DNA of 64,000 nucleotides from an uncultured Lachnospiraceae bacterium (GCA_944381575.1 CALWLS010000001.1:186001-250000), one strand, 5' to 3'. Counted from the stretch's first letter, positions 18,351 through 27,143 are shown. Numbers and translations: made by a program. Notes: generated by a model not told the origin, from the sequence alone.

Positions 18351-18502
18351 TCCTTATTTCGTAAGAAAAAATTGATGCTTTATTGATAGTCTAAATACAG
18401 CCTATACTGTATAATAATGGTGCTTAAGCATGCATGATGGTTTTTCATGGATGCGGAAGGCGCCATTTTTATTTTGGATATACGCTATCCGGAGGGAGTT
18501 TT

Positions 18503-19381
18503 ATGCTGCTTATACTGTTTATAGCAATCATCATCGCGCTGCTCTTATCCTGCATAAGGGTAGTTTCTCAGGCTGACGCCTGGATCATCGAGTTCCTCGG
18601 CAAGTATTACGCCACATGGGACGCAGGTATACATTTTAAGATACCGGTGCTTTTCAGGATAGCGAAGAAGGTCTCATTAAAGGAACAGGTGGCTGATTTC
18701 CAGCCGCAGCCGGTGATAACAAAAGATAACGTCACCATGATGGTGGACTCAGTAGTATTCTTCAATATTTTCGATCCCAAAAAGTTTGCTTACGGAGTGG
18801 AGAGGCCTATAGCCGCCATAGAGAATCTTTCGGCTACCACCCTTAGAAATATAGTTGGAGCCATGACTCTGGACGAAACTTTGACAGGCCGTGACAGCAT
18901 CAACAGCCAGATCACCGCCATACTTGACGAGGCTACGGACAAGTACGGCATACAGGTAAGCCGTGTCGAGGTAAAAAACATAGATCCTCCGAAATCCATT
19001 AAGGATGCCATGGAAAAGCAGATGAAGGCCGAAAGGGAAAAGAGAGAGGCAATACTTACGGCTGAAGGAAAAAAACAGGCGGCAATAACCATAGCAGAGG
19101 GTGAAAAGGAAGCTGCGATATTAAACGCAGACGCCGTCAAAGAGCAGAGGATAAGGGAGGCCCAGGGTGAAGCCGAGGCCCTGCTTACCGTTCAAAGGGC
19201 AAAGGCCGAGGGTATCAGAATGATAAACGAAGCCGATCCTACAGCCAAATACCTTGCCATCAGGAGCTATGAGGCCGCTGAAAAGATGGCTGACGGACAG
19301 GCAACCAAACTCATAGTGCCGTCCGACATAGCTGATCTTGCCGGCACATTAAAAGCCATAAAGGAAACCGTAGCGGAGTGA
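18503..19381 (+). CDS. SPFH-domain (stomatin/prohibitin-like) membrane protein
   Basis: 292-aa protein of the stomatin/QmcA type, which forms oligomers at membrane microdomains. An N-terminal hydrophobic anchor (about 1-18) is followed by the SPFH/Band-7 domain (about 20-180; LKEQVADFQPQPVITKDNV region) and an Ala/Glu-rich coiled coil (about 180-250). The ATG at 18503 follows a strong GGAGGG; an earlier in-frame ATG at 18434 lacks such support. NfeD-type partners often accompany these proteins, but here a short unrelated membrane protein follows. Confidence 0.9.
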   Translation: MLLILFIAIIIALLLSCIRVVSQADAWIIEFLGKYYATWDAGIHFKIPVLFRIAKKVSLKEQVADFQPQPVITKDNVTMMVDSVVFFNIFDPKKFAYGVERPIAAIENLSATTLRNIVGAMTLDETLTGRDSINSQITAILDEATDKYGIQVSRVEVKNIDPPKSIKDAMEKQMKAEREKREAILTAEGKKQAAITIAEGEKEAAILNADAVKEQRIREAQGEAEALLTVQRAKAEGIRMINEADPTAKYLAIRSYEAAEKMADGQATKLIVPSDIADLAGTLKAIKETVAE

Positions 19382-19386
19382 GTAAT

Positions 19387-19791
19387 ATGTTTGGCGCAAT
19401 AGTCATATTTGTCATAGTAATGATGCTTTCTGTAAAGCTCTCTTCCAAAAACAGGGATAAAAAAAGTTATACGCCCGGTATGCCTGAAAAACAGATGCGT
19501 ATCTCCGGCCAGGATAATAAAACATCAGGTCCTGATCCTTTCAAACCAAAAAACAATGCCCTTAAGCCTGAAAATGCCGGCTGGGCAGAGAAAAGTACTG
19601 TAACAGGGACGCATGGCGGAGGGATTAAGGTCACTCCTGCAGTGAGAAATAAGCGTTTCTGGAGCAGGGCCTCAAGGATCAGCAGTGAAAAAGAGAGGCT
19701 TTTCCTGGAGATGGAGGATCGGGATAACGATTGGCTTGCAAGGCAGATGAAAGAAGAGGAACAGCTGGCTAAAAAAATGTGTTTCAGATAA
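19387..19791 (+). CDS. Hypothetical small single-pass membrane protein
   Basis: 134 aa. One N-terminal transmembrane helix (about 2-18) and a long, basic then mixed-charge hydrophilic tail; the last 40 residues look helical (many E, R, L, M). I do not recognise a family. ATG at 19387 has GGAG eight bases upstream, sited in the end of the SPFH gene; an overlapping GTG at 19378 is a weaker alternative. Its tight linkage suggests it is a partner of the SPFH protein. Confidence 0.6.
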   Translation: MFGAIVIFVIVMMLSVKLSSKNRDKKSYTPGMPEKQMRISGQDNKTSGPDPFKPKNNALKPENAGWAEKSTVTGTHGGGIKVTPAVRNKRFWSRASRISSEKERLFLEMEDRDNDWLARQMKEEEQLAKKMCFR

Positions 19792-19835
19792 ATATATCCG
19801 GTGATGTCCGGATCATAGCAATGCGCAAAAACTTC

Positions 19836-19886
19836 ATGCCGTACCGCTTTGCCAGGCATTGGCTTAAGGCGGTATGGCATTTCTTA
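19836..19886 (+). terminator. Terminator-like hairpin after the SPFH unit
   Basis: ATGCCGTACCGC (from 19836) pairs with GGCGGTATGGCAT (to 19880) through one G-T pair, with an inner TTGCCA/TGGCTTAA extension. TTCTTA follows; the U tract is weak. Confidence 0.6.
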
Positions 19887-19947
19887 ATAGTTATCCTGTC
19901 CATACATTTGACAGCAGCCATATGCTTATTTTGGGCATTTGGTAAGC

Positions 19948-19976
19948 TTGACTCATAACAGGATTAAGTATAAAAT
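19948..19976 (+). promoter_or_regulatory. Promoter of pnp
   Basis: TTGACT (19948-19953), 17-base spacer, TAAAAT (19971-19976). It would give a leader of about 98 nt before pnp. Confidence 0.65.
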
Positions 19977-20030
19977 TGATTTCGTATGACCGAATGAGGT
20001 ACTAATGAAACAGTTTTTAGATTCCGTACA

Positions 20031-20056
20031 GGTATCGTTGATAAAGTAAGGATACC
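20031..20056 (+). promoter_or_regulatory. Stem-loop in the pnp leader
   Basis: GGTATC (20031-20036) pairs with GATACC (20051-20056) around a 14-base loop, with CCG/CGG flanks possibly extending it. It ends about 15 bases before the pnp ribosome-binding site. pnp leaders in other bacteria carry stems used for autoregulation; a similar role here is inference. Confidence 0.4.
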
Positions 20057-20080
20057 GGAGGACGGAAAAAAGGAGAAAAA

Positions 20081-22306
20081 ATGGATTTAAATTTTGGAAC
20101 GACATCCAAGCCTTTGGACAGGCCCTATAAGACCTATACCTTTGACCTGTGCGGAAGGACACTGTCAGTGGATATCGGAAGAGTATCAGCCCAGGCTAAC
20201 GGGGCGTGCCTTATGCACTATGGCGATACTACGGTTTTGTCCACGGCTACCGCGTCAAAGGAGCCAAGGGAGGGAGTGGACTTTTTCCCTCTCTCAGTTG
20301 AGTATGAGGAAAAGATGTATGCGGTAGGCAAGATCCCGGGAGGCTTTAATAAGCGTGAGGGAAAGGCTTCAGAGCATGCAATACTTACGTCAAGGGTTAT
20401 AGACCGCCCTATGAGGCCGCTGTTCCCTAAGGATTACAGGAACGACGTGCTGCTTGATAACCTTGTTTTATCAGTGGATCCGGACTGTCCTCCGGAGGTC
20501 CTTGCAATGCTTGGCTCATCGCTTGCCACCAGCATTTCAGACATTCCTTTTGACGGGCCGTGCGCCGCTACTATGGTAGGCCTTGTGGAGGGAGAGTTTG
20601 TTTTCAATCCTACGTCGTCGGAAAAGTCCAGATCAGACCTTGCTCTTACTGTGGCTTCCACAAGGGATAAAGTAATAATGATCGAGGCCGGTGCCAATGA
20701 AGTGAGCGATGAGGTCATGATAGACGCCATCTATAAGGCTCATGAGATCAACTGCAGGCTCATAGCCTGGATGGACGGTATAGTTGCCGAGGTGGGAAAG
20801 ACTAAGCATGAGTATGTATCCTGCGCAGTGCCTGAGGAGCTCTTTAACGCCATTAAGGAGATAGTTCCTGAGGCTGAGATGGAGGAGGCTGTATTTACAG
20901 ACGATAAGCAGACCAGGGACGGCAACATAGACGCCATTACTGAGAGACTCAAGGAGAGCTTCGCTGATAATGAGGAGTGGCTTGGACTTCTTGGCGAGGC
21001 TATATACCAGTACGAAAAAAAGACCGTCCGCAAGATGATCTTAAAGGACCACAAGAGGCCTGACGGCAGGGCCATTTCCGAGATCAGGCCGCTTGCAGCG
21101 GAGATAGATGTGGTGCCGAGAGTACATGGATCAGGAATGTTTACAAGGGGACAGACCCAGATATTAAATATCTGTACCCTCGCTCCTCTTTCTGATGCGC
21201 AGAAGATAGACGGACTTGACTCTACGGTCACCTCCAAGAGATATATGCATAACTATAATTTCCCGTCCTATTCAGTTGGTGAGACCAAGCCTTCAAGAGG
21301 ACCGGGAAGAAGGGAGATCGGCCACGGAGCCCTTGCGGAAAAGGCGCTTGTTCCTGTACTGCCAAGTGAGGAGGAGTTCCCGTACGCCATAAGGACAGTA
21401 TCTGAGACTCTTGAATCCAACGGATCTACTTCACAGGCTTCTGTCTGTGCATCCTCACTTTCGCTTATGGCTGCCGGTGTCCCTATAAAGTCCGCGGTAG
21501 CCGGCATCAGCTGCGGCCTTGTTACCGGGGATACCGACGATGACTATATCGTGCTTACGGATATACAGGGACTTGAGGATTTCTTCGGCGATATGGACTT
21601 TAAGGTAGCAGGTACAAGGAAGGGCATCACCGCCATCCAGATGGATATCAAGATCCATGGCCTGACAAGGCCTATAGTGGAGGAGGCCATCGCTCGTACC
21701 CACGAGGCAAGGCTCTACATCATGGACAATATTATGGATCCTGTTATCTCAAAGCCGAGGGAGGAGCTTTCTCCTTATGCGCCTAAGATCAGCTCCATAA
21801 CCATTGATCCTTCCAAGATCGGCGATGTTGTCGGAAAACAGGGCAAGACCATCAACAAGATCATTGAGGAGACCGGCGTTCAGATCGATATCGACGACGA
21901 CGGACAGGTATCCGTATGCGGAACGGATCAGGCCATGATCGACAGGGCCATAGAGATAATCGAGAGCATAGTTACCGATGTCGAAGTCGGAATGGTCATG
22001 TCAGGAAAGGTAGTAAATATCTTAAGCTTTGGAGCTCAGGTAGAACTTGGGCCTAACAAAAAGGGACTTATACATATTTCCAAGCTTACTGACAGCCATG
22101 TCGGCAAGGTAGAGGATGTGGTAAAGGTCGGAGACGAGGTCACCGTTAAGGTCATAAAGGTTGACCAGAGAGACGGAAAGATAGATCTCTCCATGCGCCC
22201 GTCTGATGTGAACGGTACATGGATCCCACGTCAGGATCAGGACAGGGATGATGACCGCCGCCATGACAGAAGGCGTTTTGACAGGAGAGACCGCGACAGG
22301 CGCTGA
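20081..22306 (+). CDS. pnp: Polynucleotide phosphorylase
   Basis: 3'-5' phosphorolytic exoribonuclease of mRNA decay, 741 aa, trimeric in the family. Two RNase PH domains (about 15-230 and 320-560) flank a helical linker. The second contains the conserved TSKRYMHNYNFP and GRREIGHGALAEKAL strings. A KH domain follows (about 565-625, with VVGKQGKTINKI) and an S1 domain (about 635-705). The end is an unusual Arg/Asp-rich tail. AGGAG is well placed. No rpsO lies upstream. Confidence 0.97.
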   Translation: MDLNFGTTSKPLDRPYKTYTFDLCGRTLSVDIGRVSAQANGACLMHYGDTTVLSTATASKEPREGVDFFPLSVEYEEKMYAVGKIPGGFNKREGKASEHAILTSRVIDRPMRPLFPKDYRNDVLLDNLVLSVDPDCPPEVLAMLGSSLATSISDIPFDGPCAATMVGLVEGEFVFNPTSSEKSRSDLALTVASTRDKVIMIEAGANEVSDEVMIDAIYKAHEINCRLIAWMDGIVAEVGKTKHEYVSCAVPEELFNAIKEIVPEAEMEEAVFTDDKQTRDGNIDAITERLKESFADNEEWLGLLGEAIYQYEKKTVRKMILKDHKRPDGRAISEIRPLAAEIDVVPRVHGSGMFTRGQTQILNICTLAPLSDAQKIDGLDSTVTSKRYMHNYNFPSYSVGETKPSRGPGRREIGHGALAEKALVPVLPSEEEFPYAIRTVSETLESNGSTSQASVCASSLSLMAAGVPIKSAVAGISCGLVTGDTDDDYIVLTDIQGLEDFFGDMDFKVAGTRKGITAIQMDIKIHGLTRPIVEEAIARTHEARLYIMDNIMDPVISKPREELSPYAPKISSITIDPSKIGDVVGKQGKTINKIIEETGVQIDIDDDGQVSVCGTDQAMIDRAIEIIESIVTDVEVGMVMSGKVVNILSFGAQVELGPNKKGLIHISKLTDSHVGKVEDVVKVGDEVTVKVIKVDQRDGKIDLSMRPSDVNGTWIPRQDQDRDDDRRHDRRRFDRRDRDRR

Positions 22307-22340
22307 TCCTTTATTACATGTGTTCAAATTTATGCTGTTT

Positions 22341-22376
22341 TTCAGGCGTCCATCACGGGCGCCTGAAGGTTATTTT
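22341..22376 (+). terminator. Terminator of pnp
   Basis: TTCAGGCG (22341-22348) pairs perfectly with CGCCTGAA (22360-22367), followed by GGTTATTTT. Confidence 0.75.
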
Positions 22377-22455
22377 ATAAGGTTCTTCTATAAGGTTATT
22401 TTATTTACTATCTTCATTTGCATATTCCATTTGCATTTCTAAATTATATTTAAAT

Positions 22456-22483
22456 TTTTCAATCTTAGTTTTCGATCTATAAT
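22456..22483 (+). promoter_or_regulatory. Promoter placed against the helicase start codon
   Basis: TATAAT at 22478-22483 with a weak TTTTCA (22456-22461) 16 bases upstream. The -10 element ends only nine bases before the ATG at 22493, so a transcript would be leaderless or nearly so. Confidence 0.5.
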
Positions 22484-22492
22484 AAATAAACC

Positions 22493-23806
22493 ATGTCAAA
22501 CCAATTTAATACTGAACAGCTTAAGGCAATTAAGCATAAGGACGGCCCCATGCTTGTTATTGCGGGTCCCGGGAGCGGCAAGACCACTGTGGCGATCCAC
22601 AGGATATATAATCTGATAAGCTGCTGCGGAGTGCATCCAGAGAACATTCTTGCCATATCATTCACAAATGCCGCGGCAGACGAGATGAGGGACAGATTTT
22701 TAAGGCTGAGTAAAGGCAGAGGCTCGGAAGTGACCTTTGGCACGTTCCATTCCGTGTTTTATATGCTTCTGAGGAGATATTTGAAGGGATCGGAGCTTGA
22801 ACTGATCTCCCATGGGGAAAGCCTGAATCTGTTAAAACAAACGGTCCAAAACCTGTATCCTGATCTTATGGCCTCCAACGATTATCTTGAACTAATGCTG
22901 ACTGAGATATCCAGATACAAAAACGGTATGTCAAACGTGAGCAGACGGGTAAAAGAACTGATCCCGGTATATGACAAGGCCATGCACGGAAAAGGCAGGA
23001 TAGATTTTGACGACATGCTCGTTATTATTTACAAGCTGCTTAAAAATGACAAAAATATCCTGAATGAGATCAGGGATGCGTACAGATATATAATGGTGGA
23101 TGAGTTCCAGGATATAAACCGCATACAGTTTGCCATAGTAAGACTTATGTCAGATCCCCGCAGCAATCTTTTTGCAGTAGGTGATGATGACCAGAGCATA
23201 TACGGCTTCAGAGGGTCAGATCCCGGCATAATGCTTTCATTCGGTAAATATTACAGACATACTCATATGGTATCGCTGACGGTAAATTACAGGTCACAGC
23301 GCGATATTGCCGAGCCCTCCTTCAGGCTTATAGGATATAATAAAAAAAGATATAAAAAGGAACTTAAAAGCGTAAGGCCCTCAGCAGGCAGGATAGACTT
23401 AAGGGAATTCGATGACAGGGAAAAGGAAGCGGAGTGCCTTAAGTCCATGCTTGAATGTCTTCCAGAGGACAAAAGCGCCGCTGTGCTCTACAGGACCCAC
23501 AGGGCCGGAAGCAGGGCTGTATATGGGATCAAACGCGCAGGCCTTGATAAACGGAAAAATATTGCGATGATGACCTTTCACGGGTCCAAGGGACTGGAGT
23601 TTGACGAGGTATTTATTATAGAGGCCAATGAAGGCATAACCCCTATGGGAGCGTCGGATAATGACAGGGACGCCCTTGAGGAGGAGCGCAGGATGTTTTA
23701 TGTGGCGGTCACAAGATCGAAAAATATGCTTCACATTTTTTACACAAAGGGAAATTACAATAACAAAAATAAAAGATCAAGATTTATAAAGGAGCTTGGG
23801 CTCTGA
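22493..23806 (+). CDS. Compact UvrD/Rep-type superfamily 1 helicase
   Basis: 437-aa SF1A helicase-like protein, far shorter than UvrD/PcrA (about 650-750 aa). All motifs are visible: Walker A GPGSGKTT (25-32), FTNAAADEM (Ia), TFHSVF (Ib), VDEFQD (II), GDDDQSIYGFRG (III), NYRS (IV), TFHGSKGLEFDEVF (V) and EERRMFYVAVTRS (VI). Only about 20 residues separate the LYRTHRAGS string from motif V, where UvrD carries the roughly 170-residue 2B domain, so 2B is absent. No Shine-Dalgarno sequence precedes the ATG. ATP-driven DNA strand translocation is inferred; processive unwinding is uncertain. Confidence 0.87.
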   Translation: MSNQFNTEQLKAIKHKDGPMLVIAGPGSGKTTVAIHRIYNLISCCGVHPENILAISFTNAAADEMRDRFLRLSKGRGSEVTFGTFHSVFYMLLRRYLKGSELELISHGESLNLLKQTVQNLYPDLMASNDYLELMLTEISRYKNGMSNVSRRVKELIPVYDKAMHGKGRIDFDDMLVIIYKLLKNDKNILNEIRDAYRYIMVDEFQDINRIQFAIVRLMSDPRSNLFAVGDDDQSIYGFRGSDPGIMLSFGKYYRHTHMVSLTVNYRSQRDIAEPSFRLIGYNKKRYKKELKSVRPSAGRIDLREFDDREKEAECLKSMLECLPEDKSAAVLYRTHRAGSRAVYGIKRAGLDKRKNIAMMTFHGSKGLEFDEVFIIEANEGITPMGASDNDRDALEEERRMFYVAVTRSKNMLHIFYTKGNYNNKNKRSRFIKELGL

Positions 23807-23840
23807 TGGATTTTATAGTTTCTTGGAAAGGACAGATATT

Positions 23841-24515
23841 ATGCAGGATATAAAAATACTTGTTGTGGACGATGAGGAGAGGATGCGGAAGCTTATAAAC
23901 GATTTCCTCAGCGTCAAAGGCTTTAATGTAATAGAGGCAGGTGACGGTGAGGAAGCCCTTGAGATATTTTATAAGGAAAAGGATATTGCGCTGATACTTT
24001 TGGATGTCATGATGCCTAAGATGAACGGCTGGGAGGTCTTAAAGACCATAAGAAAGACATCCAAAGTCCCTATCATCATGCTTACCGCAAGGGGCGAGGA
24101 GCAGGATGAGCTTCAGGGCTTCAGGCTTGGCAGCGACGAATATATAACCAAGCCTTTTTCACCTAAGATACTCACCGCAAGGGTAGAGGCCATATTGAGG
24201 AGATCCAATTCCGGAGCTGAAGGAGTAGTCAAATGCGGAGGCGTGACCTTTGACAGGGCGTCCCATACCGTTACGGCTAATGGAAAGCCTGTGGAGCTCA
24301 GCTATAAGGAATTCGAGCTTCTTGATTATTTTATCCAGAATAAAAACATTGCCTTAAGCCGTGAAAATATACTGAATAACGTATGGGACTATGATTATTT
24401 CGGAGATTCGCGTACAATAGATACGCACGTAAAAAAACTCAGGGCAAAATTAGGCGACTGCGGCGAGCAGATAAAAACGATATGGGGAATGGGCTACAAG
24501 TTTACGGATGAATGA
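23841..24515 (+). CDS. OmpR/PhoB-type response regulator
   Basis: 224-aa transcription regulator. Receiver domain (about 3-118) with acidic pair D10/D11, phosphorylation site D55, T82 and K104; winged-helix DNA-binding domain (about 130-222) ending GMGYKF. The ATG at 23841 follows AAGGA; an upstream in-frame start at 23796 overlapping the helicase gene is unlikely. Works with the histidine kinase 52 bases downstream. Target genes unknown. Confidence 0.93.
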   Translation: MQDIKILVVDDEERMRKLINDFLSVKGFNVIEAGDGEEALEIFYKEKDIALILLDVMMPKMNGWEVLKTIRKTSKVPIIMLTARGEEQDELQGFRLGSDEYITKPFSPKILTARVEAILRRSNSGAEGVVKCGGVTFDRASHTVTANGKPVELSYKEFELLDYFIQNKNIALSRENILNNVWDYDYFGDSRTIDTHVKKLRAKLGDCGEQIKTIWGMGYKFTDE

Positions 24516-24567
24516 TGTCTATCCGTAAACTTATCCATCATTAGGATCCGTTTCAGGGTATAGGGTT

Positions 24568-26313
24568 TTGAAAAAACAGCATTCCATAAAAACAATATTC
24601 ACGCTGTACTTTACGGCGGCGTTTGCGGCGATACTCCTTGTTCTTTACATTTTCAGCCGTTTTTTCATGCAGGCGTATTATCAGTCGGAAAAGGTAAGGA
24701 TACTTGGCGTTGCATATGAGACGCTTGACAAATTAGTGGAGATGGCTGAGGATAACGATGAATCGATATTCGATCTTATAATAGACGAGTATGATTCCAG
24801 CGAAAAGGACAGCCCTGCAATAGCGGTGTTCAGGACCCTTAATGAGCGTTCAAACATAGATATTGCCATGATGAGCTCGGACGGCAGGAGAAGAGCTGCT
24901 ACAAGCCGTGAAGCGGACTGGCTGCTCATGAAGCTTGACCTTTACCGTAATTACCTTGATGAGTCAAATGTGATATCTGATACGGATGTAAGCGGGGACG
25001 GCGAAAATATAAACGAAGATCTTTCGGTAAACATATATTCGGAAGCGGGTATATCACCGGATCAGGATGATGCTGAATTTCCCGAGGGGCCGCTTTTTAC
25101 CGACAGGGCCAGCGATCCCTGGTGGGCCGGCGGGCTTTTGAGGAATGATCAGCAATACAGAGTGATCAAGACCACGGATAATTACATCATACACATAGTG
25201 GAGGATTTCAGATCCGGATCACAGTATATAGAATGCCTGGGTATCTTTTCAGACTACGATACCTTTTTCCTGATGTCCATGCCGCTTTCAAATATATCTG
25301 AGGGCGTAAACGTAGCAACGAGATTTTTGTTCATCACGGGTCTTGTGGGACTGATGATCGGAGCTCTGATAATGTACTTCGTCGCCTGGAGAGTGACAAA
25401 GCCGATAATAAAGCTCTCAAGGCTGTCCGACAAAATGGCCAGCCTGAATTTTGAAGACAGGTACGATAAGGAGAGCTACCGGGTGTCCTATGATGAGATA
25501 AATGATCTCGGTAATTCCATGAACTCCATGGCGGAGATGCTCGAAGCTTATATCGGCGAGCTTAAGGAAGCCAATGCAAGGCTCCAGGATGATATTGAGG
25601 AAAAGATCAGGATAGATGAGGCGAGAAAGGAATTTATAGCCAATGTCTCTCATGAGCTGAAAACCCCGATAGCTCTTATAGAGGGCTACGCGGAAGGCCT
25701 TGTGGAGGGGCTTGCCGAGGATAAGGACAGCAGGGACTATTACTGTAATGTAATAATGGACGAGGCGGTAAAGATGAACAGGATGGTAAGGGAGCTTACC
25801 AGCCTTATCAGCTACGAGTTCGGCAATAATACCCCTGATCTGACGGATTTTAACATTTGCGACCTTATAAGGAGCGTGACCGAATCCCTCCGTATAAAGT
25901 TGGAGGAAAAAGGCGCAAAGCTTAAGACAGAGCTTCCTGAAAGCTTAATGGTACATGCCGATGAGTTCAAGATAGAGGAAGTATATACAAACTACCTGAA
26001 TAACGCCATAAACCATCTTGACGGGGAAAGAAATATTACCGTGAGAGCTGTGGAGGATGATAAAAGGATCACGGTTTATGTATATAACGACGGAATGCCT
26101 ATACCAGAGGAAAGCATACCTCATCTTTGGGAAAAATTTTACAAGGTGGACAAAGCCAGGACGAGGGCATACGGCGGAAGCGGCATAGGATTAAGCATAG
26201 TAAAGGCTATTATGGACGCCCACGGCGGCGGATACGGCGTAAACAACAAAGAGCACGGAGTGGAATTTTATTTTTACCTTAACAAAGTGCTTGACGATAA
26301 AAAAAATGTATGA
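24568..26313 (+). CDS. Membrane sensor histidine kinase
   Basis: 581-aa kinase partner of the response regulator. TM1 (about 11-32), a roughly 210-residue extracytoplasmic sensor region rich in Asp/Glu, TM2 (about 250-275), HAMP (about 275-330), coiled coil, HisKA with H362 in NVSHELKTP, and HATPase with NYLNNAINH (N box) and GGSGIGLSIV (G2). Start codon is TTG; the basic MKKQHSIK-type N-terminus directly precedes TM1. The sensed signal is not evident; the topology resembles envelope-stress kinases. Confidence 0.9.
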   Translation: MKKQHSIKTIFTLYFTAAFAAILLVLYIFSRFFMQAYYQSEKVRILGVAYETLDKLVEMAEDNDESIFDLIIDEYDSSEKDSPAIAVFRTLNERSNIDIAMMSSDGRRRAATSREADWLLMKLDLYRNYLDESNVISDTDVSGDGENINEDLSVNIYSEAGISPDQDDAEFPEGPLFTDRASDPWWAGGLLRNDQQYRVIKTTDNYIIHIVEDFRSGSQYIECLGIFSDYDTFFLMSMPLSNISEGVNVATRFLFITGLVGLMIGALIMYFVAWRVTKPIIKLSRLSDKMASLNFEDRYDKESYRVSYDEINDLGNSMNSMAEMLEAYIGELKEANARLQDDIEEKIRIDEARKEFIANVSHELKTPIALIEGYAEGLVEGLAEDKDSRDYYCNVIMDEAVKMNRMVRELTSLISYEFGNNTPDLTDFNICDLIRSVTESLRIKLEEKGAKLKTELPESLMVHADEFKIEEVYTNYLNNAINHLDGERNITVRAVEDDKRITVYVYNDGMPIPEESIPHLWEKFYKVDKARTRAYGGSGIGLSIVKAIMDAHGGGYGVNNKEHGVEFYFYLNKVLDDKKNV

Positions 26314-26319
26314 TATCAT
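26291..26319 (+). promoter_or_regulatory. Promoter of tRNA-Pro, overlapping the kinase gene end
   Basis: TTGACG (26291-26296), 17-base spacer, TATCAT (26314-26319) with a TGA extension typical of an extended -10. The -35 lies inside the kinase coding sequence. Confidence 0.65.
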
Positions 26320-26332
26320 AAAGTCTGTTTCG

Positions 26333-26406
26333 CGGGGTGTGGCTCAGTTTGGTAGAGCACTTGATTTGGGATCAAGGGGTCGCAAGTTCGAATCTTGTCA
26401 CCCCGA
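26333..26406 (+). tRNA. tRNA-Pro (anticodon TGG)
   Basis: Acceptor stem CGGGGTG/CACCCCG, discriminator A, anticodon stem CTTGA/TCAAG around TTTGGGA (anticodon TGG), and T arm with GTTCGAATC. The 3' CCA is not encoded. Confidence 0.96.
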
Positions 26407-26419
26407 CGCGTACAGCCTG

Positions 26420-26455
26420 AAAGCTCATCTTTAAAAGATGAGCTTTTATTTTTAT
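26420..26455 (+). terminator. Terminator after tRNA-Pro
   Basis: AAAGCTCATCTT (26420-26431) pairs perfectly with AAGATGAGCTTT (26435-26446) around a three-base loop, followed by TATTTTTATT. Confidence 0.9.
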
Positions 26456-26565
26456 TGTTTCTCATGTGTATTTATGGTATATATGTATATAACCTGAGAT
26501 GTTCGACCGGTTTATTTAAATTACTTCCACAAAACGACATAAGGGATTTCAGTATTGATGGCGTG

Positions 26566-26671
26566 GATGTCGAGCCGTTTTAGACGGATGGCTGAAGCAG
26601 TCTCCGAGATCTCCCACCTGGCAATTATAGCTGGGAGTCGATTATAAATCGGACGGCATCGCGGGTTTTTT
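26566..26671 (+). ncRNA. Candidate structured RNA or cis-leader upstream of cdd
   Basis: GATGTCG (26566-26572) can pair with CGGCATC (26654-26660), enclosing three local hairpins: AGCC/GGCT (26573-26593), CTCCCA/TGGGAG (26611-26637) and CGATT-ATA-AATCG (26639-26651). Six T follow at 26666-26671, then the cdd ribosome-binding site. I cannot match it to a known riboswitch. Could be a regulatory leader or an independent small RNA. The stretch 26456-26565 shows nothing else I can support. Confidence 0.35.
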
Positions 26672-26683
26672 AAGGGGCATGAT

Positions 26684-27127
26684 ATGGACAATGCACAACT
26701 TGCCGATATGGCGATAAGGGGACTTACAAAGAGTTATGCCCCATACAGCGGATTTCATGTTTCTGCAGCCTTGCTTACTGAAAACGGCAAGGTTTATCAT
26801 GGTGTTAACATTGAAAACGCTGCGTTCTCACCCTCCGTCTGTGCGGAGCGTACGGCTTTTTACAAGGCCGTTTCGGAAGGTGAGAGGAATTTTATCCGAA
26901 TATGCATAGCAGGCTGCAGCAACGGGTATCTTGAGACTGACGGGTTCAGTCATGGGATACTTTCCGACTGGGTTCCGCCATGCGGAGTATGCAGACAGGT
27001 CATGCGGGAGTTCTGCGATCCGGAGAGCTTTGAGATACTGCTTGCACGATCCGTTACTGATATCAGGATAATTAAACTTAAGGATATTCTTCCGGAGAGC
27101 TTCGGTCCGGAAATAATCAGACCTTGA
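26684..27127 (+). CDS. cdd: Cytidine deaminase
   Basis: Zinc-dependent deaminase converting cytidine/deoxycytidine to uridine/deoxyuridine in pyrimidine salvage, 147 aa. Zinc ligand and proton shuttle are C53-A-E55, and the paired zinc cysteines are C100 and C103 (PPCGVCRQ). Substrate-binding NIENAAF is at 42-48. AAGGGG precedes the ATG. It appears to lead a short operon with the YtxH-like gene and alaS. Confidence 0.94.
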   Translation: MDNAQLADMAIRGLTKSYAPYSGFHVSAALLTENGKVYHGVNIENAAFSPSVCAERTAFYKAVSEGERNFIRICIAGCSNGYLETDGFSHGILSDWVPPCGVCRQVMREFCDPESFEILLARSVTDIRIIKLKDILPESFGPEIIRP

Positions 27128-27143
27128 AGAGGAGGTAGTCGTT

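Noticed and set aside
23796..23840. Upstream extension of the response regulator
   Set aside because: The extra 15 residues are not found in receiver domains and the start lies inside the helicase gene; ATG 23841 has AAGGA and the family N-terminus.
26395..26583. 62-codon open frame after tRNA-Pro
   Set aside because: Overlaps the tRNA 3' end and its terminator, has no Shine-Dalgarno and no recognisable protein; the region is better explained by structured RNA.
26644..26671. T-box-like string (GGACGGCATCGCGGG) upstream of cdd and alaS
   Set aside because: It matches the T-box consensus at only about 10 of 13 fixed positions, the UGG bases needed to pair with tRNA NCCA are changed, no stem I specifier features are visible, and no terminator follows.
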